The position numbers and the translations under genes are program-made. Below, piece after piece: positions 9,571 through 17,245 of a DNA stretch of 64,000 bases (positions are counted from its first letter, which is position 1; the number at the start of each line of letters is the position of its first letter). This stretch comes from Ignavibacteriales bacterium (GTDB lineage Bacteria; Bacteroidota; Ignavibacteria; Ignavibacteriales; Ignavibacteriaceae). The notes beneath the pieces are model-generated. The model was not told the origin of the DNA and ran no database searches. It saw only the letters and a list, made by a program, of their open reading frames with translations. Location of the stretch: NCBI GenBank assembly GCA_016709155.1, contig JADJEI010000001.1, forward strand, positions 1,488,001 through 1,552,000, given 5' to 3'.

Positions 9571-9606
9571 AACCTCCGATGGCAATGCCATCAGAGGTTT
9601 TTTTAT
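9571..9606 (+). terminator. Rho-independent terminator
   Basis: The arms AACCTC..GATGGC and GCCATC..GAGGTT pair with one mismatch and are followed by seven T. It closes the remnant T9SS gene. Confidence 0.85.
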
Positions 9607-9744
9607 AGTTTTACATCAATTTTTATCACTTCAAAAAAAATGATATTTGGTGCTATCAATATTCCTTTATTCGCTGCCCCGTGCACAAAAACATCGTTCC
9701 GTATTCAAGTTTGCAGCCTCGTTTTCAAAAATTTAGCCCTATAA

Positions 9745-9969
9745 TCATCTACCGCTAATTTGGTTGGAGTTTACCTTCGTTTCATAACTCTCTACGGCTT
9801 CCCGGGAGACGTCTTCCGTCCGTGCGTACATATCTACCAATCGCCGGTAGATATGTAAAAACCCGGCGTACTCGTCTTCCAATTCTTCGGCGATATGCCT
9901 GCAATCGGCGGCGATAACTACGAAGCTTAGGGAGACATCCACCAAACGTGCGCAGGCATCTACCATCAA
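9745..9969 (-). CDS. Heptad-repeat open frame across the 21-bp array, possibly not expressed
   Basis: Seventy-four codons from a TTG-ATG pair run through the array, and the frame is open upstream to about 10020 without a start. Because the repeat is 21 bases, the peptide is built of 7-residue units such as VDVAALM, VDACARL and VDMYART, with hydrophobic residues in fixed positions, as in an amphipathic helix. There is no good ribosome binding site and no conserved domain that I recognise. It may be a non-coding repeat that happens to be open, or the remnant of a coiled-coil protein. Confidence 0.25.
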   Translation of the reverse strand: MMVDACARLVDVSLSFVVIAADCRHIAEELEDEYAGFLHIYRRLVDMYARTEDVSREAVESYETKVNSNQISGR

Positions 9970-10019
9970 CGCGGCGACATCTACCGGTTTAGCGTAGTCG
10001 TCTTCCAGGGTCGTGTAGA
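9746..10019. repeat. Thirteen-unit tandem array with 21-bp period
   Basis: The octamer CATCTACC, or its variant CGTCTTCC, recurs at 9746, 9768, 9789, 9810, 9831, 9852, 9873, 9894, 9915, 9936, 9957, 9978 and 9999. Steps are exactly 21 bases except the first, which is 22. Units at 9810, 9831, 9873, 9936, 9957, 9978 and 9999 match best; those at 9852 and 9894 are degenerate. Base composition is visibly richer in G and C than the flanks. The minus strand stays open across the array (next entry); the plus strand has stops. The segment 9607-9745 before the array shows no gene. Confidence 0.8.
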
Positions 10020-10485
10020 GTGCTCAAAATCTTATTTTTTGAATGAAGTCAGGCAGGTACAGTGTTAAAAAGCAGATCGAATTAAACAATAAAAGCGTGC
10101 CTGAAAATAAAAATTTGGTGTACTCCTGTCTCCCCTGCTGTACATATAGTGTCAACCTTGCTACCCCCGATTTAATTCGAAGTGAAAAGTTTCGGAAAAT
10201 GATATACCGAAAAGAAACTCATAATGAAAAGTAAAACTTAGCCAACAAACCGTCTCTCTTTATTTTAGATTCTTTAAGTAGGCAGTCAAATTATTATATT
10301 TGCCTGTCATTCGTTAGAATATATTAAAGATGAATTTTTAATTTTATTATTTGTAATTAGTTCATAGCATTATCGCGAAATGAAATAAACTGAGATTGTA
10401 AATTTGATAAGCAGATTATTAGTAATGCAAAATTTTGGTTAGTGAAGTCAAAAAGTTATTCGATTAAAATATTTTAGAGGTTAAA
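10020..10485. other. Intergenic stretch without a supported gene
   Basis: A 63-codon frame at 10043-10234 has no ribosome binding site, no recognisable motif and unlikely composition (KSVPENKNLVYSCLPCC). The rest is AT-rich and probably holds the promoter of the NTF2-like gene, though I cannot place it with confidence. Confidence 0.4.
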
Positions 10486-10931
10486 ATGAAAAGGTTAATA
10501 ATTTTTTTATGCTGCTGATCCCGGTCACCATTGTACCGCAAACTGATGAACAAATAAACGAGGTTCAAACTCAACTCGTTAATTTAATGCGGATGGAGTT
10601 CAAAGCTTTTCAGATAAAAGATGAATCGGCGTGGAGTTCACTTGTTGATGATGAAGCAATATTTACAGGGGTCGAAGAAGGTTTTAAAACAAAACAGGAT
10701 ATCGTTTCAGAGATGAAAAATGCGCCGGAGTTTTACCGCACTGCTTCCGAAAATTACAACGGCATAATAGTAAAACTTTTTGATGATGTGGCAGTTCTTT
10801 CCTGCACCTCCACCCTTGCTTTAAAGGATAAAGAAGGACAGCCGGTTTCAATTCCTTTTCGCTTCACACGAATTCATAAGCTTGAAAATGGTAAATGGAA
10901 ATTGATCTATCACAACGGGCTGCCAATTTGA
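10486..10931 (+). CDS. Secreted NTF2-like (DUF4440/SnoaL type) protein, start region frameshifted
   Basis: The body (EVQTQLVNLMRMEFKAFQIKDESAWSSLVDDEAIFTG..., ending FRFTRIHKLENGKWKLIYHNG) is a typical small cone-shaped NTF2-like fold of about 130 residues, with the usual late RxTxxxxxxxGxWKxxHxH-like ending. Such proteins bind small ligands or act as enzymes; the function here is not visible. The ATG at 10486 follows AGAGGTTAAA, and its frame reads MKRLIIFFL before stopping. Adding one T to the seven-T run near 10502-10508 gives MKRLIIFFMLLIPVTIVPQT, a clean signal peptide joined to the body. The uncorrected frame would start at 10509 and lack this leader. Confidence 0.75.
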
Positions 10932-10952
10932 AAATTTCATTTTAACATCAGA

Positions 10953-11510
10953 ATGTTGTTTGAACAAAATATAATTCTCGAAAGCGATTTTGTTTTATTA
11001 AAGCCGCTATCAATTGAAGATAAAAATGGCTTTACAAAAATTGCTTTTGATAAAGACATCTGGAGATATTCAGTTAACAGAATTTATGATGAAGTTGAAC
11101 TAGATCAATTTATTTCAGAAGCGATCTCATCAAAAGAAAAGCAATTGCGTTTTCCATTTACTATTATTGATAAAGTAAAAAATAAAATTGCCGGCAGTAC
11201 GAGTTTTGGAAATTATTCTTCTATAGATAAACGAATAGAAATTGGATGGACCTGGCTCGGAAAAGAATTTTGGGGAACAGGTCTAAATCAGCACTGCAAA
11301 AAACTCCTGATTGATTTTGCTTTTGTAAATCTAAAACTTGAGAGAGTTGAATTTAAAACCGATGTTTTAAATATTGCCGCACGGAATGCGCTTTTAAAAC
11401 TTGGGGTAGTTGAAGAAGCTGTCCTTCGCAGCCATACACTGATGCACGATGGAAGGAGGAGGGACACGATTTATTACAGTATCTTAAAAAAAGAATGGAT
11501 AAATAGATAA
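10953..11510 (+). CDS. GNAT-family N-acetyltransferase (RimJ/RimL-like)
   Basis: This 185-residue protein belongs to the Acetyltransf_3 type: LLKPLSIEDKNGFTKIA at the start, IGWTWLGKEFWGTGLNQHCKKLLIDFAF around residue 90-120 (the acetyl-CoA pyrophosphate loop Q/RxxGxG region is degenerate here), then VEFKTDVLNIAARNALLKLG and DGRRRDTIYYSI at the end, which is the standard RimJ/RimL ending. It acetylates an amino group of an unknown protein or small molecule. It follows the NTF2-like gene by 21 bases and probably shares its transcript. Confidence 0.85.
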   Translation: MLFEQNIILESDFVLLKPLSIEDKNGFTKIAFDKDIWRYSVNRIYDEVELDQFISEAISSKEKQLRFPFTIIDKVKNKIAGSTSFGNYSSIDKRIEIGWTWLGKEFWGTGLNQHCKKLLIDFAFVNLKLERVEFKTDVLNIAARNALLKLGVVEEAVLRSHTLMHDGRRRDTIYYSILKKEWINR

Positions 11511-11551
11511 AAAATATTTTCATTATTTACATTGAAAGGAATTTTTAAGTA

Positions 11552-12052
11552 ATGCCGGATATAAACAAAAGACCAACCTGGGACGAGTACTTTTTAAAAC
11601 TTGCAATGCTTGCCTCCGAGCGCGCAACTTGTCCGCGTATGCACTGCGGCTGCGTACTTGTAAAAGAGCGTTTCGTGCTTGCAACCGGTTATAACGGTTC
11701 ACTTCCGGGTCAGCCGCACTGCGATGAAGACGGCTGTCTGATTGTTGATAATCATTGTGTACGAACTAATCACGCTGAGATAAATGCACTTGTGCAGGCA
11801 ACAAAGCATGGGGTAAACATTACCGGTGCTACGGCTTATATCACAAATATGTCGTGTACTACTTGTGCAAAAGCTTTGATTGCAGCAGGAATTATTCGCG
11901 TAGTCGTCTTCTCTGATTTTCATGACACACTTGCAACTCAGTTTTATTCTCAAGCAAATGTTGAAGTTGTGAAAATGGATATGCCTGAAAATGTAATCCA
12001 CTACGATTTGAAAAATTATTCATCCGCCCAAAAGACGGAAAATTCAAAATAG
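11552..12052 (+). CDS. Deoxycytidylate (dCMP) deaminase family protein
   Basis: Zinc-dependent cytidine/dCMP deaminases convert dCMP to dUMP for thymidylate synthesis. The 166 residues show RPTWDEYFLKLAMLASERATCPRMHCGCVLV at the start, TGYNGSLPGQPHCDEDGC (substrate loop), the catalytic HAEINAL and the second zinc motif SCTTC. The family normally has PCxxC at that last position; here Pro is Ser, while both Cys are kept. A ribosome binding site (AAAGGAA) precedes ATG. The EamA gene begins 3 bases after the stop, indicating co-transcription. Confidence 0.88.
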   Translation: MPDINKRPTWDEYFLKLAMLASERATCPRMHCGCVLVKERFVLATGYNGSLPGQPHCDEDGCLIVDNHCVRTNHAEINALVQATKHGVNITGATAYITNMSCTTCAKALIAAGIIRVVVFSDFHDTLATQFYSQANVEVVKMDMPENVIHYDLKNYSSAQKTENSK

Positions 12053-12055
12053 AAA

Positions 12056-12928
12056 ATGATATCGCCGCCTTACAAATACTGGCTGCCCCTTCCGGCAATA
12101 ATATTTTGGGGCGCATCGTTTATCGCTACAAAATATCTGCTTGATGAATTAACTCCCGAAGCAATTATTTCGATGAGATTAATCCTTGCTATTATCTTAT
12201 TAAGTTTGATTGCTCTTTACACTAAAAAAGATTTCACAATCAACCTGAAAAGTCATCTCTGGATTTTACTTCTTGCATTGATTGCAGTCTTTCATTTGTG
12301 GATTCAAATTACCGGTTTGAAATTTACAACCGCAGCCAACACCGGCTGGATTATTGGCACAGCTCCGATTTTTATGGCACTGCTCGGTTTAATTTTTTTC
12401 AAAGAAAAATTAACCGCCGTTAAAATAACAGGAATTGTTATCGCAATGCTTGGTTTGCTTTTACTTGTTGGCAAAGGTGACATTACAAATATTGATTTGA
12501 TAAAAAACAAAGGTGACTTGCTTGTTCTCTCCAGTTCATTCACCTGGGGAATTTATTCAATGATCAATAAAAAAGTTTCGCTCAATTACTCTCCGATGAT
12601 GACAATTCTTTACTTGTTCATAATGATGGCGGTAATTATTATTCCATTCAATTTCAATTCAAAAACATTCAACTCTGTTGTTCATCTTTCTACTATTGGA
12701 TGGATTTCAATTTTATTTCTCGGTTTACTGTGTTCGGGAGCGGCTTATGTAATTTGGGCATACGCACTTCGCGATATGGAATCTGCAAAGGTAGGTGCTT
12801 TTCTTTACTTCGAGCCATTTGTTACTGTAATTTCAGCCTGGCTTTTTCTTAAAGAAGAAATTACTTTGCTTATGCTGTTAAGCGGACTGGTTATAACTGC
12901 CGGAGTTTTTCTTGTAAACAAAGATTGA
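12056..12928 (+). CDS. EamA/DMT-family transporter
   Basis: This is an inner-membrane drug/metabolite transporter-like protein of 290 residues with ten predicted hydrophobic helices arranged as two EamA repeats. The first repeat has the typical PLPAIIFWGASFIATKYLL start and ITGLKFTTAANTGWI; the second has LLVLSSSFTWGIYSMINKK and ends LSGLVITAGVFLVNK. Family members export amino acids, nucleosides or other metabolites; the substrate cannot be predicted. Start ATG is 3 bases downstream of the dCMP deaminase stop. Confidence 0.9.
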   Translation: MISPPYKYWLPLPAIIFWGASFIATKYLLDELTPEAIISMRLILAIILLSLIALYTKKDFTINLKSHLWILLLALIAVFHLWIQITGLKFTTAANTGWIIGTAPIFMALLGLIFFKEKLTAVKITGIVIAMLGLLLLVGKGDITNIDLIKNKGDLLVLSSSFTWGIYSMINKKVSLNYSPMMTILYLFIMMAVIIIPFNFNSKTFNSVVHLSTIGWISILFLGLLCSGAAYVIWAYALRDMESAKVGAFLYFEPFVTVISAWLFLKEEITLLMLLSGLVITAGVFLVNKD

Positions 12929-13011
12929 TAAGTGAAATATTCTTGCCCTATTTTCTGAATGAGAATAAAAATATTTTTATTAAGTTTGACATGAAACAAT
13001 TAGGAGAATAA

Positions 13012-13466
13012 ATGAAACTATTAAAACTTTTACCGCTGCTGTTTTTATTTTTTCAGCAGCATGCTCAACATTGGTGCTTCAACCTGCAGATTTCAATTAC
13101 CCCGTTGAGTCTGTGATTTCAATCGGGGACGATGGTATTGCAATGGATGAAAGATATTCATTATCCTTCAATACAAAACAGTTATTCTTTGACGAATCGG
13201 GTGATTCACTCGCTTATGTCGGCAAAGAATTACGGATGATAAGAAACACTCAGGGTTATTATTTCATCACGTCAAAAAATTTCAAAAATGTTTACGTCTT
13301 TTCTGTTGATGAAAGTGCAATGAACATGAAATCAAAAATTTTAATCTCTGAAACAGGAATTCAAAACCCCGCCTTCAATCAGAGAAATTCTTACATCGAA
13401 TTGATGGATGGATCGAACAAAACTAAATTAACTTCTGAAGGAATAGAAAGTGAGGAGCAGAAATGA
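13012..13466 (+). CDS. Putative lipoprotein, start region frameshifted
   Basis: I do not recognise a family. The ATG at 13012 follows an AGGAGAATAA ribosome binding site, but its frame ends quickly. Adding one A after ATGAA (13012-13017) yields MKTIKTFTAAVFIFSAACST, a convincing lipoprotein signal with lipobox SAAC, continuous with the body LVLQPADFNYPVESVISIGDDG. The body is about 130 residues, predicted mostly beta, and ends in a highly charged tail. The stop overlaps the next gene's ATG by four bases (ATGA), so the two are translationally coupled and may work together. Confidence 0.65.
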
Positions 13467-14719
13467 AAAAATTATTTTTATTTTCAACAGTAATCTCTCT
13501 TTTCCTTTTTGCCAATTCATTTGCTCAATCCGATTATGAAATTGTAGAAAATTTTAAATCGAATATTAAGCAGATTGAGCAATCCATCCGCAACGTTGTA
13601 ACACTTGATGAACTGAATGCAGTTTCGCCAAAGATTGACGCACTCAGAACTAACTTCAGGGCAAATAAAGAATTGCTTGATAAAAGTCTTTACCCCGATA
13701 ATTTTGATAAGTCAATTGAGAAATTAGAAACAGCTTTCTCAATCCGCAGTAAAGATTTTATTCAAATTGATGTGCTTCAGACAGAAGTTTACGGATTGAG
13801 AGAACAGGTGGATGTACTTAACAAACGCAACACCGAGCTGATCAATCAACTTGCTGTGCTCGAATCAGAAAGCAAAGTAAATAAAAATAAAATTGCTCAG
13901 CTTGAAAAAACAATTGCAGAACTAAAAGCCTCATTGAAAAAGCGTGATGAATTAATCATCAGTTTGATTGACAGCTTGCTTCCCTCCTCGATGATTAGCG
14001 GCGAACTATCTGCCGATCAGAAAGATCAAATATTTAACGGCTCCGAATCCAACAGCGTGCTTTACAATATTAAAAGATCAATCCGTGATAACCTCCGTTT
14101 CCTTGATGTGACAACACTTAAACCTGATGATGTTGCAGAAATAAAAAGGGAGCAGCAGGAATTCTCCCGTGTCTGGAAAAGTGTTGGACCAAAAATGGTT
14201 GATATCTATGCCGAGAAGAAGGGCGATGCAAACGACCTGAAAGAAATTGATGCGGCATTTAACTCCTGGCACGATGCATTAAGAGATGAAGTGTGGAATT
14301 CTATAAGAGAAGAATTTTCAATTTATAATTTGAACCTGCGAAGCTTTTCTTCGGGCAATGAATTTACAAACTCGGTTACTGCATTTATAAATGATGAAAT
14401 TAAAAATGTTGGCGTGCGCGATGAAGTGCAGGTAAAAAGAACTTATACCGCATTTGCAGACAGCGTTTGGTTCGGCACTATAAAACCGCAATGGGTGTCA
14501 TATCTGGTTGATAACAAAATGATGACTGATGCACAAAAGGATACCATTGAGACGAAGCTTTCCGAATGGAAAGAAAAAGTTGAACCTGAGGGATTTAATT
14601 GGTTGTATTTAATAATTGGTGCACTCGTTGTGCTGGTGATAGTTCTCCTCATTATAAAGAGAAAACCAACGCAGCCAAAATTCGAACCTCCTAAAGATGA
14701 TATGAAAGAAACCGTTTAA
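13463..14719 (+). CDS. Secreted coiled-coil protein with C-terminal membrane anchor, unknown function
   Basis: The 418-residue protein begins with a signal peptide (KKLFLFSTVISLFLFANSFAQ). A long coiled-coil segment spans about residues 100-170 (LQTEVYGLREQVDVLNKRNTELINQL...). A mixed helical region follows, then a single hydrophobic helix (about 381-401, WLYLIIGALVVLVIVLLII) and a short basic cytoplasmic-type tail (KRKPTQPKFEPPKDD). That topology puts the coiled coil in the periplasm, attached to the inner membrane. It overlaps the lipoprotein gene by four bases, suggesting an envelope-spanning pair. No family recognised. Confidence 0.6.
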   Translation: MKKLFLFSTVISLFLFANSFAQSDYEIVENFKSNIKQIEQSIRNVVTLDELNAVSPKIDALRTNFRANKELLDKSLYPDNFDKSIEKLETAFSIRSKDFIQIDVLQTEVYGLREQVDVLNKRNTELINQLAVLESESKVNKNKIAQLEKTIAELKASLKKRDELIISLIDSLLPSSMISGELSADQKDQIFNGSESNSVLYNIKRSIRDNLRFLDVTTLKPDDVAEIKREQQEFSRVWKSVGPKMVDIYAEKKGDANDLKEIDAAFNSWHDALRDEVWNSIREEFSIYNLNLRSFSSGNEFTNSVTAFINDEIKNVGVRDEVQVKRTYTAFADSVWFGTIKPQWVSYLVDNKMMTDAQKDTIETKLSEWKEKVEPEGFNWLYLIIGALVVLVIVLLIIKRKPTQPKFEPPKDDMKETV

Positions 14720-14747
14720 ATAATTTTGCTCGCTTAATTTCATTTCT

Positions 14748-14787
14748 AAAAGATGATACTCCACTTATCGGGGTATCATCTTTTTGT
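14748..14787 (+). terminator. Rho-independent terminator
   Basis: The arms AAAGATGATAC and GTATCATCTTT flank a short loop and are followed by T-rich sequence. It ends the lipoprotein/coiled-coil operon. Confidence 0.85.
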
Positions 14788-14897
14788 TTTCACTCATTCG
14801 TGTGATTGACTTTCTCCATTTCTTTTAGTAATATATTTCAGGTACATTTTATAATTAAGAAAAAATCCTTTGTATTCAGAAATGGATTAAAATAAAA

Positions 14898-16896
14898 ATG
14901 AATGACAAAATAAAGATAGCCTTGCTGGTATTTAATTTTTCAATATCTCCATTAATGGCTCAGTGGATAAGCGATTCTACTATAAATAATCCAATTTGCG
15001 TCGCCAACCTAGAGCAGGTATTCCCTAATATAGTCTCAGACGGAAATGGAGGAGCAATAATATTCGGCGGATAGAAGAAATAATGAAATGGATATATATG
15101 CTCAACGTATTAGCTCCGATGGTTATATTGAATGGATTGTTGATGGTGAGATGATCTGCACAGCCGATGGTGATCAACTTTACCCCATAGGTATTAGTGA
15201 TGGAATGGGAGGGGCGATCATTGTTTGGGAAGATGAACGAAATTCGAACAGGGACATATATGCTCAAAGAATAAATTCGAGTGGTACTCCATTATGGAGT
15301 GCAAATGGCACCCCAGTTTGTGAAGCTGAAAATGATCAGAGATTTCCCAAAATGGTAAGCGATGATTCGGGTGGGGTCATCATCACATGGAGAGATGAAA
15401 GGAATGGAGTTTTCAATTATGATATTTATGCCCAAAGGATAAATTCGGATGGAATTGTAGAATGGGGTAAAGATGGAATTCCAATTTGCTCAGAAGTGCA
15501 GGAACAACAAAGTGCAACAATTTCAAGAGATGGTCATAGCGGTATTTTTATCGCTTGGACGGATTTTAGGAGTAACAGTTCTTATGATATTTATGCTCAG
15601 CATATACTATCGGATGGTTTGGCTCAATGGTCAGTAAACGGAATACCAATTTGTACGGCTGTTAATAGTCAGTATGATCCAAATATAATAAGTGATAACG
15701 ATCAAGGTGCCATAATAAGTTGGGATGATGAAAGAAATAACAATCTCGATATTTATGCACAAAGAATCGATTCCGTAGGAAATTTCCTGTGGATAATAAA
15801 TGGAGAAAGGGTTTGTGCTGCTGCCGACGATCAGGAGTTTCCTTTAATGGTGAGCGATGGTAACCATGGAGCTATTATTGTTTGGTGGGACTTTCGTTCA
15901 AACAATTTTTATGATATCTATGCTGCTCGTGTTGATCTTGACGGGAATTTTCCTTGGATAATTAATGGAATTCCAATTTGCGTTGCAAATGATGATCAAT
16001 GGTTCCCGTATATTTCAGAATCAGAAAATGGCAGTGCAATTATTTGCTGGTATGATGATAGAAATTACATAACTTCAGCTGCAGACGTCTATGCTCAAAA
16101 AATAGATTCCTCCGGAAATATTCTGTGGCAGTCCAATGGTGTAGTTATTTGTAAGGCTCCTGGAAGCCAGTATTTACCAGTACTTATTTCAGATACTAAT
16201 GGTGGTGCAATTATTTCATGGTACGATGCTCGAAATGGAATTGATAATTTAGATATTTTCGCTTCAAAAATTTCTTTTGATGGTAGAATCCCTGTTGAAC
16301 TAACCTCCTTCACAGCCACAGCAGAGCAAAACACCGTTTCGCTAAACTGGCAAACAGCAACGGAGACAAATAACAGTGGGTTCGAAATGCAGAGGAGTCA
16401 AATGTCAAACGTCAAAAGTCAAATGGATTGGAAGGTAGTTGCTTTTATTCCCGGATTTGGGACTACTGCAGAACCTAAGAGTTATTCTTTTACCGATGAA
16501 AATCTCTCTTCTGGTAAATATCAATACAGATTAAAACAAATTGACTTCGATGGAACTTTTGAATATTCAAATCAAGTAGAAGTTGAAATAACTTCAACAA
16601 CAGAATTTTCTCTTGCACAGAATTATCCAAACCCATTTAACCCAACGACCAAAATAAAATATACCATCCCCTTTGTCACCCTGAGCTTGTCGAAGGGCGA
16701 CATATTGGTTTCGTTAAAAGTATTTGACGTTTTGGGAAATGAAATCACGACACTTGTAAACGAACAGCAGCAGCCCGGCATTTACGAAGTAGAATTTAAT
16801 GTGGGACAGGCTATCAGCCTGTCCAGCGGAGTGTACTACTACCAACTACGGTCAGGCAGTTTTATTGAAACTAAGAAGATGGTCGTGATAAAGTAA
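14898..16896 (+). CDS. Secreted beta-propeller-like repeat protein with T9SS sorting domain, frame broken near its start
   Basis: The ATG at 14898 begins a signal peptide (MNDKIKIALLVFNFSISPLMAQW) and the first repeat, then the frame stops at 15071. Reading resumes in another frame at about 15064, and two missing bases around 15063-15069 would restore the repeat signature GGAII.WxDxRNxxxDIYAQRI. About eight copies of this roughly 50-residue repeat follow (SDGMGGAIIVWEDERN, ...DIYAQRINSSG), likely a propeller. The C terminus has the VELTSFTATAEQNTVSLNWQTATETNNSGFE module and a type A sorting domain (NYPNPFNPTTKIKYT). Two small palindromes and a 7-bp tandem repeat lie inside the coding frame (separate entries). 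The intact downstream frame is 15088-16896, 602 codons. Confidence 0.8.
16397..16424. repeat. Four tandem 7-bp repeats inside coding sequence (GTCAAAN)
   Basis: Four adjacent copies of GTCAAAN fill exactly 28 bases in the loop after GFEMQR, translated as SQMSNVKSQM. Seven is not a multiple of three, so the same unit is read in all three phases. A different 7-bp array occupies the equivalent loop at 39592. Confidence 0.75.
16675..16701. repeat. REP-like palindrome read in frame inside a sorting domain
   Basis: The core CTGAGCTTGTCGAAG is flanked by GTCACC and GGCGAC, which are nearly complementary, and is translated VTLSLSKGD between the IKYTIP strand and the LKVFDVLGNEI strand. The same element is present at 39874 (coding), 33004 and 52589 (intergenic). 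Confidence 0.8.
16804..16824. repeat. Small palindrome with CTATCA centre, copy B, in frame
   Basis: The core ACAGGCTATCAGCCTGT with flanking GG / CC gives a perfect hairpin. It is translated GQAISLSSG and replaces the usual (A)xxLASG of the sorting domain. Confidence 0.7.
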
Positions 16897-17245
16897 TCTT
16901 AATTGAGGATGTGATAAATAAAATTAGAATATTTCAGGTGAAGAATTAGGAGTTGATCTAAAAAAATTTATTGTGAAACACTCGAATGGTTCAGATACAA
17001 CCGGGATAAGTTCTGGTGAACTATGAAACAGTTAAAGGAACGGCATCTCTTAGATTTGAAGACTAAACTATAGGAACTCCAATTTCAGTAAGAAAAACTT
17101 CTCATACATCAAACTTTTTAATTAGTAAAGAAAAATACTATGAGTGAAAATCAATTATCATTTTTAAATGAATATTATACTATATTTTAGCAACCTATTT
17201 TAGAATAAGACAACAATTAAGTCATAGCTTGTCCATAGTAAGATA
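16897..17245. other. Intergenic stretch of about 350 bases
   Basis: AT-rich with several stops in all frames. A short stretch (about 16940-17060) reads loosely like coding sequence (VDLKKFIVKHSNGSDTTGISSGEL) and might be debris of a gene, but I cannot support it. The promoter of the sensor gene probably lies near its right end. Confidence 0.4.

Noticed and set aside
9746..10019. CRISPR array
   Set aside because: The period is 21 bases with no distinct spacers of 30 bases or more and no cas genes in the window.
10043..10234. 63-codon frame on the plus strand
   Set aside because: No ribosome binding site, no recognisable motif, and it starts immediately at the edge of the repeat array.
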